From contig NC_068972.1 in assembly GCF_016808095.1 (NCBI RefSeq), forward strand, positions 40,765,029-40,829,028: DNA of 64,000 nt, written 5' to 3'. The notes beneath the pieces are model-generated. The model saw nothing but the letters and a program-made list of their open reading frames with translations, was not told where the DNA came from and did not search any database. Positions 39,853 to 49,257 of this stretch are shown here, in pieces. Positions within the stretch are counted from its first letter, which is position 1, and each line of letters begins with the position of its first letter. The DNA is from Vigna angularis. Taxonomy: Eukaryota > Streptophyta > Magnoliopsida > Fabales > Fabaceae. The position numbers were made by a program, and so were the translations under genes.

Positions 39853-40766
39853 AGAGAAGCTCGGCGTGAAGATGTAGGGAAGGACTGACACGTTTCAGAA
39901 AAAGTAAAAATGATGTGACACACCGTTAGCCACCTAAGAAAAAAATTAACACAGGACGAAAATTAAAATCGTTTGATAGTTAAGGGACTAAAAACATATT
40001 TAACCCTTTTTCTTAACATAGTAATCTTATAATTATGTTTTAATCGTCATTTTTTTCACATCCGATCAGTCTCCAACAATCGGCACCGATCACACTTACC
40101 CAATCTCTCTAATCCATATTTTTCATAATTTCATACGCAATACGTATAGTTAAAGCACTAAAATGTTATATCTTTTTTAATACGATTCTTTGTTTTATAA
40201 TATTATTTCACTAAGTATTATTTATCGATATCAATTATTACTATAATTTGTCTCTTCTCAAACAAAATTATTTGAGTTAGGATCTTGATATTGATAGTTG
40301 TTCTATAATTAGCTTTTATCAGCAAATAATTGTTTTTTTTATTATATGAGATATCTTAAATAATCTTATGTTTTTTAATAAAAGCGGAGAAGGAACATCC
40401 AAATGTGTCGGAATAAAACTCTATCAGGACACAGTCATCCACTATTGAGGTATTAGATTTATTTAAATAATAATTATGATAAATGTTAAATTAACTAAAT
40501 TTAAACTTTTATATTGTTACGGAAGTATTAGAAATACTTAATTATTAAATTTTGATTGATAATTTTTTATTTGATAAATATATTAAACATATGGTTTGTC
40601 CAAAATTTTAGACACTAAAGCACTTAAATATATAAATACGATATTACGAAAATTGAAATATGTATTTTTAAAAGGTATGAAACTGGATAAAGTATTTCTT
40701 TCTAAAACCGCAGATAAAGGAACGCGCAGAATATTTTGTACCCAGAAATAGTATACATCCTAAACG

Positions 40767-40772
40767 TTGACC
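40767..40772 (+). promoter_or_regulatory. W-box TTGACC upstream of NHL3-like gene
   Basis: A WRKY core site about 400 bp before the ATG at 41172. Motif match only. Confidence 0.35.
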
Positions 40773-41046
40773 AAACTGCAGAAAAATTCATAGCTTTATA
40801 ATCGTATAATTTGATTGTGTTTGGATTTTTATTTTTTTTAGAAAAGTCAGGTTAAATTTAATAAAAGTTGAAAAATGTAATTTGTTGTAGTTTTTAGAGC
40901 TGAAGTTTAGAAGAAATTTTACTTCCAACTTAAGTAACTAAATTGGAGTGTTTCAACGCAAGTAGGAAAAAAAGCATTAATGAGTTAAAAGCTACGTGGA
41001 AACGTCAAACATTGCATGATTACTATTCAATTAGTTGTAGTCAGAA

Positions 41047-41052
41047 GCGCGT
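41047..41052 (+). promoter_or_regulatory. CGCG box (GCGCGT) in the conserved AAGCGCGTTTGTCTT block
   Basis: The 15-mer AAGCGCGTTTGTCTT is found 120 bp upstream of this start codon and, identically, 107 bp upstream of the paralogue at 45043, although most flanking sequence differs. It contains a vCGCGb CAMTA site. Confidence 0.5.
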
Positions 41053-41171
41053 TTGTCTTGAACAATCCTTCAAAATCGCCTTATACAAAACCATCTCTTC
41101 TACGCCACCAAAACGCTCTCTCACTTCACCATTTTTGCTTATCAAAACTCCCTCGCCCACGCGCCTGAGAC

Positions 41172-41843
41172 ATGGCTGATACACAGCCGCCGCCGAACAC
41201 CGCCGCAGCAAACGTCGCCGCTTCCGTTCCTTCAAAGGAGCATTTCCGCACAAGATGCTGCTACTGTCTCTGCAAAACCTTGTGGATCTTTCTGGTCCTC
41301 GTTATCGTCCTCGTCATGCTCGTGATTTTGGTTTTATACATCATCATCACACCCCGCTCCTTCAGATTCCACGTCACTGACACTACCCTCACACAATTCG
41401 ATTACGCTGCCAACTCCACCCTTCGCTACAACCTCGTACTCAACATCACAGCAAGCAACCCTAACAAGAAGCTCAAGATCTACTACGACGTCGTTCAGGC
41501 CAACGCGTTCTACGGCGGCGTTAGGTTTTCCACCACCGACATCAACATGCCTTGGAATTCCTACCTTCAGGACAAGAAGGGCACTAACCTTTTCAGCGCG
41601 GTTTTCTCGGGACAACGTGTGATGGTGTTGGATAGGGACGAGGTTTCTGAGTTTGATGAAGATAACAAGAATGGGGTGTTTCCTATAGATGTTATGATTC
41701 GTTTCACCATTAGGTTCAGGCTAGAAGCTTTTCAGTTTGGGTATTACTATCCTAGAGGCATGTGTGAACTCAAAGTTCCTTTGACTTCTAAGGGGGAAAA
41801 GGTGGTTCCGTTTAAGGTCACCAAGTGTCGAATTGATTTCTGA
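41172..41843 (+). CDS. NHL3-like NDR1/HIN1-like protein, tandem copy A
   Basis: Intact single-exon gene for 223 residues. The N-terminus is short and polar (about 28 residues), followed by CCYCLC (29-34), a membrane segment at about 37-59, and a LEA_2 domain with FRFHVTDTTLTQFDY, potential N-glycosylation sites NST and NIT, and the NPN signature at 96-98 followed by KIYYD. Near the end are CELKVPLTSKG and KCRIDF, as in Arabidopsis NHL3. It is probably a type II plasma-membrane protein of the defence/stress class. It is a close duplicate of the gene at 45043: membrane segments, MPWNSYLQDKKGTNLFSAVF and much of the DNA are the same. It lacks the AYYGPTIPP motif of the gene at 32599. A shared CGCG box lies 120 bp upstream. 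The antisense ORF over it is a shadow. Confidence 0.93.
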   Translation: MADTQPPPNTAAANVAASVPSKEHFRTRCCYCLCKTLWIFLVLVIVLVMLVILVLYIIITPRSFRFHVTDTTLTQFDYAANSTLRYNLVLNITASNPNKKLKIYYDVVQANAFYGGVRFSTTDINMPWNSYLQDKKGTNLFSAVFSGQRVMVLDRDEVSEFDEDNKNGVFPIDVMIRFTIRFRLEAFQFGYYYPRGMCELKVPLTSKGEKVVPFKVTKCRIDF

Positions 41844-42740
41844 ATCCAGCCAACGTTGTTCATATCCACACGCACGTTTTGATCTTGTTTTCTGAATTCC
41901 AGGTTGTGATATTCCTTTATTTTATATGTAGATGTCATCGTAAGAGAATGATGAAAAATTATTGAATTTAAGTGAGTTTGACAACATAGTATATAAAATC
42001 AAGTTGTTAAAGTCAATCATAAAAATAATTTGTCAAGAGTTAGTAATGTGTACCAACAAAGTAACATGTAATACAACATTATTATAACTCTTTATTAGGA
42101 GGGACAACATTAACGGATTGGATAAATTTTAATTACAATTTTACCCTCTTTTTTTTTTTAATTTTACCCTTTTAATTACTATTTTTAAAATTTAAATAAT
42201 TAGCTATAACAATACATAAGTTATGGGTAAATATAACTTAATAAATATAAATTTACTTTTTATATTAACTTTATAACATTGTAATATTATTTCTTACTAA
42301 TACAATATTATAGATATTTTAAAAATGTATACATACTAAAAATCACCTCTTAAAATGAGAGTTGAGTCAGGCACAGATAGTGCCACCCATCACCTGATCT
42401 ATATCAAAAAAATTCATTCTATGTATGTTCCGTTACTCATTAAATACTCGTTAAAAAAATTGTGTTAAAAAAATTATGTGAATATTTTAAAACTCACATG
42501 TATAAGTGAAAACATGTGAATATTTAAAAAAAAAAGACATTTTATAAATTTTTAAAATAAAATATAAATAATATTACAAAAAATATAAAATATAAAATTA
42601 AATAAATTAATTATAAATTAAAACTTAATTTTAATTAAATTTAACCCAATAAAATATAAATTAAATTAAATTTTAATTAAATTTAAATTAATAAAATATA
42701 AATTAAATTTTAATTTTAATCTTTTTGCGAATAGTGAACT
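41844..42740. other. 3' flank and AT-rich spacer
   Basis: The probable 3' untranslated region is followed by extremely AT-rich sequence with repeated TAAATTAAATTTTAATT-type words at about 42590-42715. No gene. Confidence 0.45.
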
Positions 42741-43262
42741 CGAAGATACACATACTCGCATCCGACCTACTCCTCCAAATATAGATACAGCTTTGAGTTA
42801 TGGCAATATTATTGATCAATTCCATAATAAGTACTCTTTTATCCACTCCAGCTCCATCGAAAAGTCCTATTTTTTCTCCAAGACTATAAGGAGCGAAAAG
42901 ATCTACCTTTTATTTATGTTTCAACAATAGATAATTTTGTATCTAATTATATATAGCTAGGCGCAGATCTATAAGTGAGAGATGTTGTACAACTATCTGC
43001 AGGACCTAAATTATCAATCAGCTTTCCAAGCACGTTGAAAATTCATCCTAGAGTTACTTCGCCTACTGGAACACTTAGAGGAGTTCCTCTATGAATAACT
43101 TTCATTCCTCTCTTTAGACCATCTCTAACACTCATAGCTAGAGCTCTAACTAGATTATTTTCTAATAATTGTTTCACTTCACAAATCACATTAATTTGTT
43201 GACCAACACTATCTCAACCCGTAACTAAACATATATTAAAATATTTGTTACCAACTATCCGT
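42741..43262 (-). pseudogene. atpB: Nuclear copy of plastid atpB (decayed fragment)
   Basis: Read on the minus strand, conserved blocks of the chloroplast ATP synthase beta subunit appear in order: [66 protein letters not shown], then [15 protein letters not shown] (the degraded P-loop, with Gly and Lys changes) and [11 protein letters not shown], ending around FGGVG. This corresponds to about residues 45-205 of AtpB. At least three stops and a frameshift near the end interrupt it. The NLGP and LDTKLSI blocks are plastid, not mitochondrial, in type. It is therefore an old transfer of plastid DNA to the nucleus. The gene's promoter and both ends are absent. A CACTA element begins 57 bp to the right. 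Confidence 0.9.
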
Positions 43263-43318
43263 GCGTAATATAAATACCATAGCTATAAACTATTCATTTT
43301 CAAATTTTATCTACAAAT

Positions 43319-44499
43319 CATTAGTGCAGAATTGGCTTTTAACGTCACCCAATAGACGTCGGTCCATCAAAACTCCAACATAAATAATTGACCGGTGGCA
43401 TAAATATAAATAATTGAGTGTGGAGACGTCCGTTCCGGAGGGGGCCGGACGTCTATAATATTATAGACGTCGGGCCCCTCAAACGGACGTTCAAAAGGCT
43501 AACGAGGGAGTTGAAGAGTTGATTGCTTCAGCCTATTGAACATCCGTTCTAGAGGGGGACGGACGTCTACAATATTATAGACGTTCGGCCCCATCCAGAA
43601 CGGACGTTCAAAAGGCTGACGGGTTCAACTACCCTGTCAGCCTCTTGAACGTCCAACCCTGTCAGCCTCTTGAACGTCCATTCTAGAGAGGGCCGGACGT
43701 TTATAATATTGTAGACGTCCGGCCCCCTCCAGAACGGACGTTCAAAAGGCTGACGGGTTCAACTACCCTGTTAGCCTCTTGAACGTCCGTTCTGGAGGGG
43801 ACCTGACGTCTATAATATTGTAGACGTCCGGCCCCCTCCAGAACAGACGTTTAAAAGACATTTAAAAGAAAGACATGTACACCAAAACGCGAACCCGCGA
43901 GGAGTTACGCGCTTTCGTGAGAGTTCCCTCTACGCCTTGCATTTCCAGGTTCGTTTTTATCTGTTTTGGACCATTTAATCTTACTTTTATTCCGATTAAA
44001 TTGTTCAGTGATGAAATATCTTTCATTTGGACCGATTAAAAATCGTTTTCGATGCGTTTTGGTGCAGTTTGTTGCGTGTTCTTGGGCGGCGTTTTTTGGC
44101 CTACGTTTTAGGTCGTGCCCTCCTCCATTTCCCTCCATTTTCATTTTGAATCTGCTCTTCAGGTTAGTTTCTTCGTTAATGCTTTTTTCATAGGGTTTTG
44201 TGTATGCATGTTTTTGACATGTTATTATAATTTTCATTGAGTGACCCTTAGACGTCTGGCAGTGCACAAACATACATCCAAACCCCGTAACCCTAAATAA
44301 TCCGTTCAACCATATAGACGTTCGTTCCAACATAAACAGACGTCTATATAGACGTCTGTTGTGTCGGAACGGACGTCTATATAGACGTCCGACCTGGCAC
44401 AACAGACGTCTGGTTAACGTTACCCACAAAGACGTCGGGTGTATGTCGGACGTCAAAAGGCCAAAATAACAGACTTTTAAAGCCCTTTCTGCACTAGTG
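43319..44499. mobile_element. Non-autonomous CACTA element (1181 bp)
   Basis: The left end is CATTAGTGCAGAATTGGCTTT. The right end on the minus strand is CACTAGTGCAGAAAGGGCTTT; 18 of 21 bases agree. The 3-bp duplication AAT flanks it (43316-43318 and 44500-44502). These are exact hallmarks of CACTA (En/Spm) elements. Both subterminal zones are packed with GACGTC, ACGTCC and complementary words, likely transposase-binding sites. The interior at about 43880-44220 is GC-richer and non-repetitive, and could be captured host DNA. The long minus-strand ORF across the right half follows the repeats and does not resemble a transposase. Confidence 0.88.
43425..43852. repeat. Array of four long hairpin units in the CACTA element
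   Basis: Each unit is a near-perfect palindrome of about 70 bp: CGTTCTGGAGGGGGCCGGAC, then GTCTATAATATT, then the complement. They lie at about 43425-43491, 43540-43611, 43673-43746 and 43779-43852. Spacers carry TTCAAAAGGCTGACGGGTTC and its complement. Confidence 0.85.
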
Positions 44500-44502
44500 A
44501 AT

Positions 44503-45042
44503 ACCGAGAGATAAATATATTTTTGTGATCTAATAACATTTATGTTTACACTAATAACATTTATGTTTACACTATTAATAATTATTATTATATTTTACTT
44601 TATATTATTTTCATCTATTGAATCATCTTTTTATTTATAATATTTTCAAATCATTCACAACCACTCAAACTTTATTTTCAAATATCTTGAATTTGATCAA
44701 CAAAATACTCTACAATCTCCTTTTTTAATCTCATCAAATTTTATCTATTATTTTTTCTCAAATTCATCTTCATGTAAACAAAGCATACAAAAAGTTAAAT
44801 GATAAAAGTTATAGAAGTGTAAAAAATTAGTAGTAAAAGATGCATAATTATGAAGAAGAAAGTTAGAAAACAAAAAGAATAATTCAAAACATGATGACTG
44901 AAACAATAGACGCACATATTAGACTCAAAAGCGCGTTTGTCTTACATACTATTCAACTTCTTATCCAATACATATACCTCTCTACACGCCCCCAAAAAAA
45001 GGCACTTAACTTCACGTCACCCTTCTTCTTTCACTCCACGAC
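44503..45042. other. Spacer and promoter of NHL3-like copy B
   Basis: A 23-bp tandem duplication (CTAATAACATTTATGTTTACA) is at about 44530-44575. The shared CGCG promoter block is listed separately. No other gene. Confidence 0.5.
44931..44936 (+). promoter_or_regulatory. CGCG box (GCGCGT) in the conserved AAGCGCGTTTGTCTT block
   Basis: Same 15-mer as upstream of the paralogue at 41172, here 107 bp before the ATG. Conservation between the duplicates at a similar distance suggests function. Confidence 0.5.
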
Positions 45043-45726
45043 ATGGCCGAAACACAACCTCAACCGAACATCCCCGCAACCAACGACGTCGTATCGGCTC
45101 CTACAAAGGAGCACCTCGGAACAAGATGCGTCTATTGTCTCTGCAAAACCTTCTGGATTTTTCTGGTCCTCGTTATCATTCTCGTTATGCTTGTGATTTT
45201 GGTCTTATACATCATCATCACACCCCGCTCCTTCAGATTCCACGTCACCGAAGCCAAGCTCACGCAATTCGACTACGCCGCCAACACATCCACCCTCAAC
45301 TACAACCTCGTACTCAACATCACAGCACGCAACCCGAACAAGAAGCTCAAGATCTACTACGACATCGTTCGGGCCAACGCGCTCTACGACGGCGTTAGGT
45401 TTTCCACCACCGACGTCAACATGCCCTGGAATTCCTACCTTCAGGACAAGAAGGGCACCAACCTTTTCAGCGCCGTTTTCTCGGGACAACATGTGATGGT
45501 GTTCGATCGAAACCAGGTTTCTGACTTCCATGAAGATACCAATGATGGGGTGTTCCCTATTGATATAAAAATCAAGTTTCGTATCAGGTTCAGGCTTGGG
45601 GATTATATTTCTGGGCACTTCAATGCCAGAGCCACGTGCGAGCTCAACGTTCCTTTCACTGATTCCAATGGGAAAACGGTGGCTGCGACTGCGTTTGACT
45701 CGACCAAGTGCCAAGTCGATTTCTGA
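45043..45726 (+). CDS. NHL3-like NDR1/HIN1-like protein, tandem copy B
   Basis: Intact single-exon gene for 227 residues. Layout is the same as copy A: polar tail, CVYCLC at 29-34 (one Cys fewer than copy A), membrane segment about 37-59, and LEA_2 domain with NPN at 97-99 and KIYYD. The end is KCQVDF. It differs from copy A mainly in the N-terminal tail and in the last 50 residues (GDYISGHFNARATCELNVPF here). The open frame and conserved motifs indicate a working gene. Its product should sit in the plasma membrane with the LEA_2 domain outside; a defence role is inferred from NHL3 relatives. Context: 3.2 kb after copy A, with an atpB fossil and a CACTA element in between. ORFs in other frames here are shadows. 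Confidence 0.93.
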   Translation: MAETQPQPNIPATNDVVSAPTKEHLGTRCVYCLCKTFWIFLVLVIILVMLVILVLYIIITPRSFRFHVTEAKLTQFDYAANTSTLNYNLVLNITARNPNKKLKIYYDIVRANALYDGVRFSTTDVNMPWNSYLQDKKGTNLFSAVFSGQHVMVFDRNQVSDFHEDTNDGVFPIDIKIKFRIRFRLGDYISGHFNARATCELNVPFTDSNGKTVAATAFDSTKCQVDF

Positions 45727-48502
45727 ATCCTTGCTTGTGGCTCCGTGGTGGGGTCTTCTGCGTTGTTCATAATGCACTATTTTCTAATTTCCTCACTCGT
45801 GAATGAAAAATTGTGTTCATTACTTCACGTTTTTCGAATAGATTTCTTTTGAAGATATACAGTTTTACAATGTATGATTTTGGAAGAACTTGAGACGTTA
45901 GCAATATATTTTCCAACATATTCATTTTATTCGTAGTTTAATAATGTTAGTCAATTATTTATGAAAATTACAAAAATAAAAGTAGTGGTAGATGGGATGG
46001 GCTTGTTTGGTATGTGCTTCAATGTTATGAGCTAAACAGATGGCCCATCTCCTAGTGGGTGATTGTTATTTTCACGTTCCTTTTATCCATTTCTGCACCC
46101 CTGATGTTTTATTTTAGCAAAAGTAATCTTGCTGGAAACACATTTTGTTATGTATAAATACATGACAAAAAATACGAGTTTTTCTTTTGTATGAAGATAT
46201 AACTCAAGAAAAACTTGTTCTCGATTGTATGAAAAATCTAGGGAGATGTATAATTGTATTCCTCTATAACTATTAATTCGAATTTCCGATTTTGTCCTAT
46301 ATTATTTTTTTATGATTTTTGTTTATTTTGTTAACTTTGAATATGATTATTTTTTATTTTAATTAAAAAATTCAAAGGAAAAATAAAATGTATGTAAAAT
46401 TGAAAACTGAATTAAATTTATTTTTCTTTTAAATTTAGAATTATTTTACTACAGGCATAGTTTCATTTTGTTTAAGAGTTGAGTATAAGTACAATTTAAA
46501 TATTCATACCATTCTTTGAGACTCTTTCAAGAACAAAATCATGATAAAGTTCTAGTCTTCAAAATAGATAATACTCCAAGAATGTAGTGATTGATACTTA
46601 CAAACTCATCTTGTCTGAGGGTTTGTTTTGGTACATTTAATATTATTTAGAAGTCGAAGTCAAACATAGTTTAAATATTTTTTTATTGAATTTTAAAATT
46701 TGGTAAGTTCGTAAATCAGATTTTAAAATCCGATGATTTTCTAAATCGAATTTCAAAATTTGATGAGTTTTTAAACTTAATTTAAAAATCCAAATAGTTT
46801 TCTAAATCAAATTTCAAAATTTATTATATGTAATGATAGATTATAAAAGAAGAAAACGCATAAAGAGTTGGAGGTACGTGGTTTAGGAAATATGAAAGAC
46901 ACAATAGATACGTTTTGTAATAAATACGTTTTGGTAAGAAGGACAAAACTGTCAACTTGGAAGTGAAGAAAAACCTTAGAAGTGTAAGAAGAAACCATAG
47001 AGCTACAGGTAGAAGTCCTCTCCGTTCTTTCACCCTGTGTTTGGGCCAAAACGTAGAAGCCTGAATTGAATGGCCTTTTGGGCCTTACAACCTTTATAAT
47101 TGACCGAACCGTATAACCCGAGTTGAATCTTCATAAATATTTATCGAGATTTAAATTTTAATTAACATTTTTAATCTGATTCAATCATTATCCAGTAATA
47201 GGTACAGCGTGAAAGTGTAATAAATAAATAAATTTTTATTTTTTTATTTCCCTCTTAATCTATATCGCTACGACACCATTTCATGCAAAAAGTCCCATAC
47301 ACTTTTACCGAACATATATTGAACAAATATAACAAGATTAACAACGTTTTAAATTTTAAAACAAAATTTGTTTATGTTTTAATTTTTTTATAAGTTTAAA
47401 AATTAAATAAAAAACAACAAAAAACTAGCCTAATCTTTTTTTACAAATTAAAAAATTGATAATTTGCCTGCCTGTAAAATATTCCTTGTCATCTACAAAG
47501 GACTTCTCCAATGAAAACCATACACAAAATTTTTTAAAAACATTTTTAGGCAGTGACAACAAATATCTTTCAAAAACAACATTTTTTTAGCTTAGAAAGG
47601 CTATTGTGGGCGAAAAAGGTACTTTCCTTTTAGTACTTTAATTCTTGATTTTACATCACTCTTGATCTAAATTAATTTCCTATTCAATACAACTAAAGGT
47701 GTGTTTCTTATAATCAATTCTCATTTATTTGTAAAATAAATTCACTTTACTACTAAGTTAGGATTAGTATACGATTCTAATGATGTTTTAATGACCAAGA
47801 AAAAATATCCTTTTCATGCTTAAAAGGACTAATATAAGACTTTCTTTGAGTTTTTTTATTTATTTAATCTTTTCATTGTATATTTATTATCCTTGGTTTC
47901 CTTATTTAATCTATTCATTGCTATCATCGATATTTATTCATTTATTTCACTTCTTTATAGATAGAAATATTTTTTTTTTTAATTATCAACTTTCATTTAA
48001 TTATTAAACAACAAGAAAACCCAACAAGAAACTAATGAAAAACAAACATAATTATTCTCAAAGAAGTAAAATATATGAATAGATATTAATGATATACTAC
48101 TACTAATAATAATAAATAATAATATTGATATCTAATGGTAGCATTAACAGGAATGTAAGAGGATGAAAAAGGAAACTATACAAACAGTATAAATAAAAAT
48201 GATGATAATAAGGTCAAATGAAATGATAAAACTTTGAGTTTTTTTTTCTATATAATATTTATTTGACTATTTTATTTGATGAAATTTTCCCTTCAGAGGA
48301 AAACCCAGTCAGCACAATAATTTGTGTATTAAATTGAGACTCTATTTTTAATCTAATTAATAATATTTCATTTATTTGTCGAAAAAAATTGTTGTCGGTT
48401 AAAAAATGCAATTAGTACTAATGGAATCCAAATAGAAAATATTAAGCTTAATTCATTTGAGTATTATTTTATTTCAACATTGATCAAATCCTAATTACAA
48501 GG
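45727..48502. other. 3' flank and AT-rich spacer up to the gypsy element
   Basis: The start is the 3' untranslated region of the NHL gene. The rest is AT-rich with a degenerate tandem repeat at 46688-46820 and no recognised gene. ORFs at 46807-47049 and 47816-48007 have no family features. Confidence 0.45.
46688..46820. repeat. Degenerate tandem repeat, about 30-bp units
   Basis: Four to five units of the type GAATTTTAAAATTTGGTAAG...TAAATC, with variants AATCCGATGATTTTC and AATTTGATGAGTTTTT. Confidence 0.7.
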
Positions 48503-48843
48503 TGTTTCTGCTGAATGGGACCGGAGAAAACTCCTGCTACCTTCGTCTGGAAACACTCCTCCTCCTCCGATCGGTCTTCCTTCTCTCGCCTCCTCTGCGC
48601 TCGGTATCAGTGTGAATGGGTTGACCTGCAGCAAACACTCCGACGATCAAGTCAGAATGAGCTCTCGCAAGTCTATAATTATCAAAAGAACAGAGAGTTT
48701 ACCTTCTCCTTTGACTATTATTTATACACTTTCAGAGAATATTCCCCATTAATTTACCTCTTAATGGCTTTCAATGCACATTTTAAACATCTCGGTTGTG
48801 TCTAAATCTTCCCGGTCGGTTGTCCATCCTCGGTAGTAACACA
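48503..48843 (-). repeat. 3' LTR of the Tat-type element (341 bp)
   Basis: On the minus strand it starts TGTGTTACTACCGAGG directly after the polypurine tract and ends CAGAAACA where the AT-rich host sequence begins. There is no second copy in the window, so the outer end is inferred from the TG...CA rule and the composition change. Confidence 0.7.
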
Positions 48844-48857
48844 AGTCCCCCAAGCCC
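48844..48857 (-). other. Polypurine tract of the Tat-type element
   Basis: GGGCTTGGGGGACT on the minus strand abuts the LTR start, the position where plus-strand synthesis is primed. Confidence 0.75.
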
Positions 48858-49128
48858 TAGAAAAAATACTTTTGCGTAGGGTTTTGAAGTGATCTCCGTT
48901 CGGCCGGTACCTTTCTTTGCTGCGACAAGTCTGACACGCTAACACTTGCTTTGGTGAGAGTTGTAAAGTCCCGCCGGTAACTTTTAGGCGGGAAATGTGA
49001 AAAACTGAAACGTCAGATCGCCTGATCCGTCAGATCTTTTCGTGGTCGAAACGTCAAGTCACTTGGGCCGTCAGATCTCCTGACGGTTGGCGCTTCGGAT
49101 ATACCCGTTTAGTCAGTTTTACCCTCGG

Positions 49129-49136
49129 TATAAATA
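49129..49136 (+). promoter_or_regulatory. TATA box for the opposite-strand ORF
   Basis: A consensus TATAAATA on the plus strand sits 122 bp before the ATG at 49258, inside the retrotransposon and opposite to its main transcript. Confidence 0.6.
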
Positions 49137-49257
49137 CCCGTTCTTTTACCCTAACTTCTCACTTTCATCTTCTCGCCGTCGCCAGCCTCTCCTTCCTCTG
49201 AAGCCTCTCCTTCCTCTGAATCTTCCTCTGCTCCTTCGGTTCTCCACTCAGGTAATC

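Larger units (their letters stand above)
40007..41171. other. AT-rich spacer and promoter of an NHL3-like gene
   Basis: No gene. The last 400 bp hold the W-box and CGCG box listed separately and TTATACAAAA at 41081-41090 as a possible TATA box. Confidence 0.45.

Noticed and set aside
42590..42715. Possible second plastid segment next to the atpB fossil
   Set aside because: The AT-rich TAAATTAAATTTTAATT words could not be matched to plastid sequence; they look like local slippage.
43905..44456. 183-aa minus-strand ORF in the CACTA element
   Set aside because: It tracks the subterminal repeats and the captured core; no transposase motif is seen.
48515..48805. 96-aa plus-strand ORF in the gypsy 3' LTR
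   Set aside because: It lies wholly within the LTR and has no recognisable feature.
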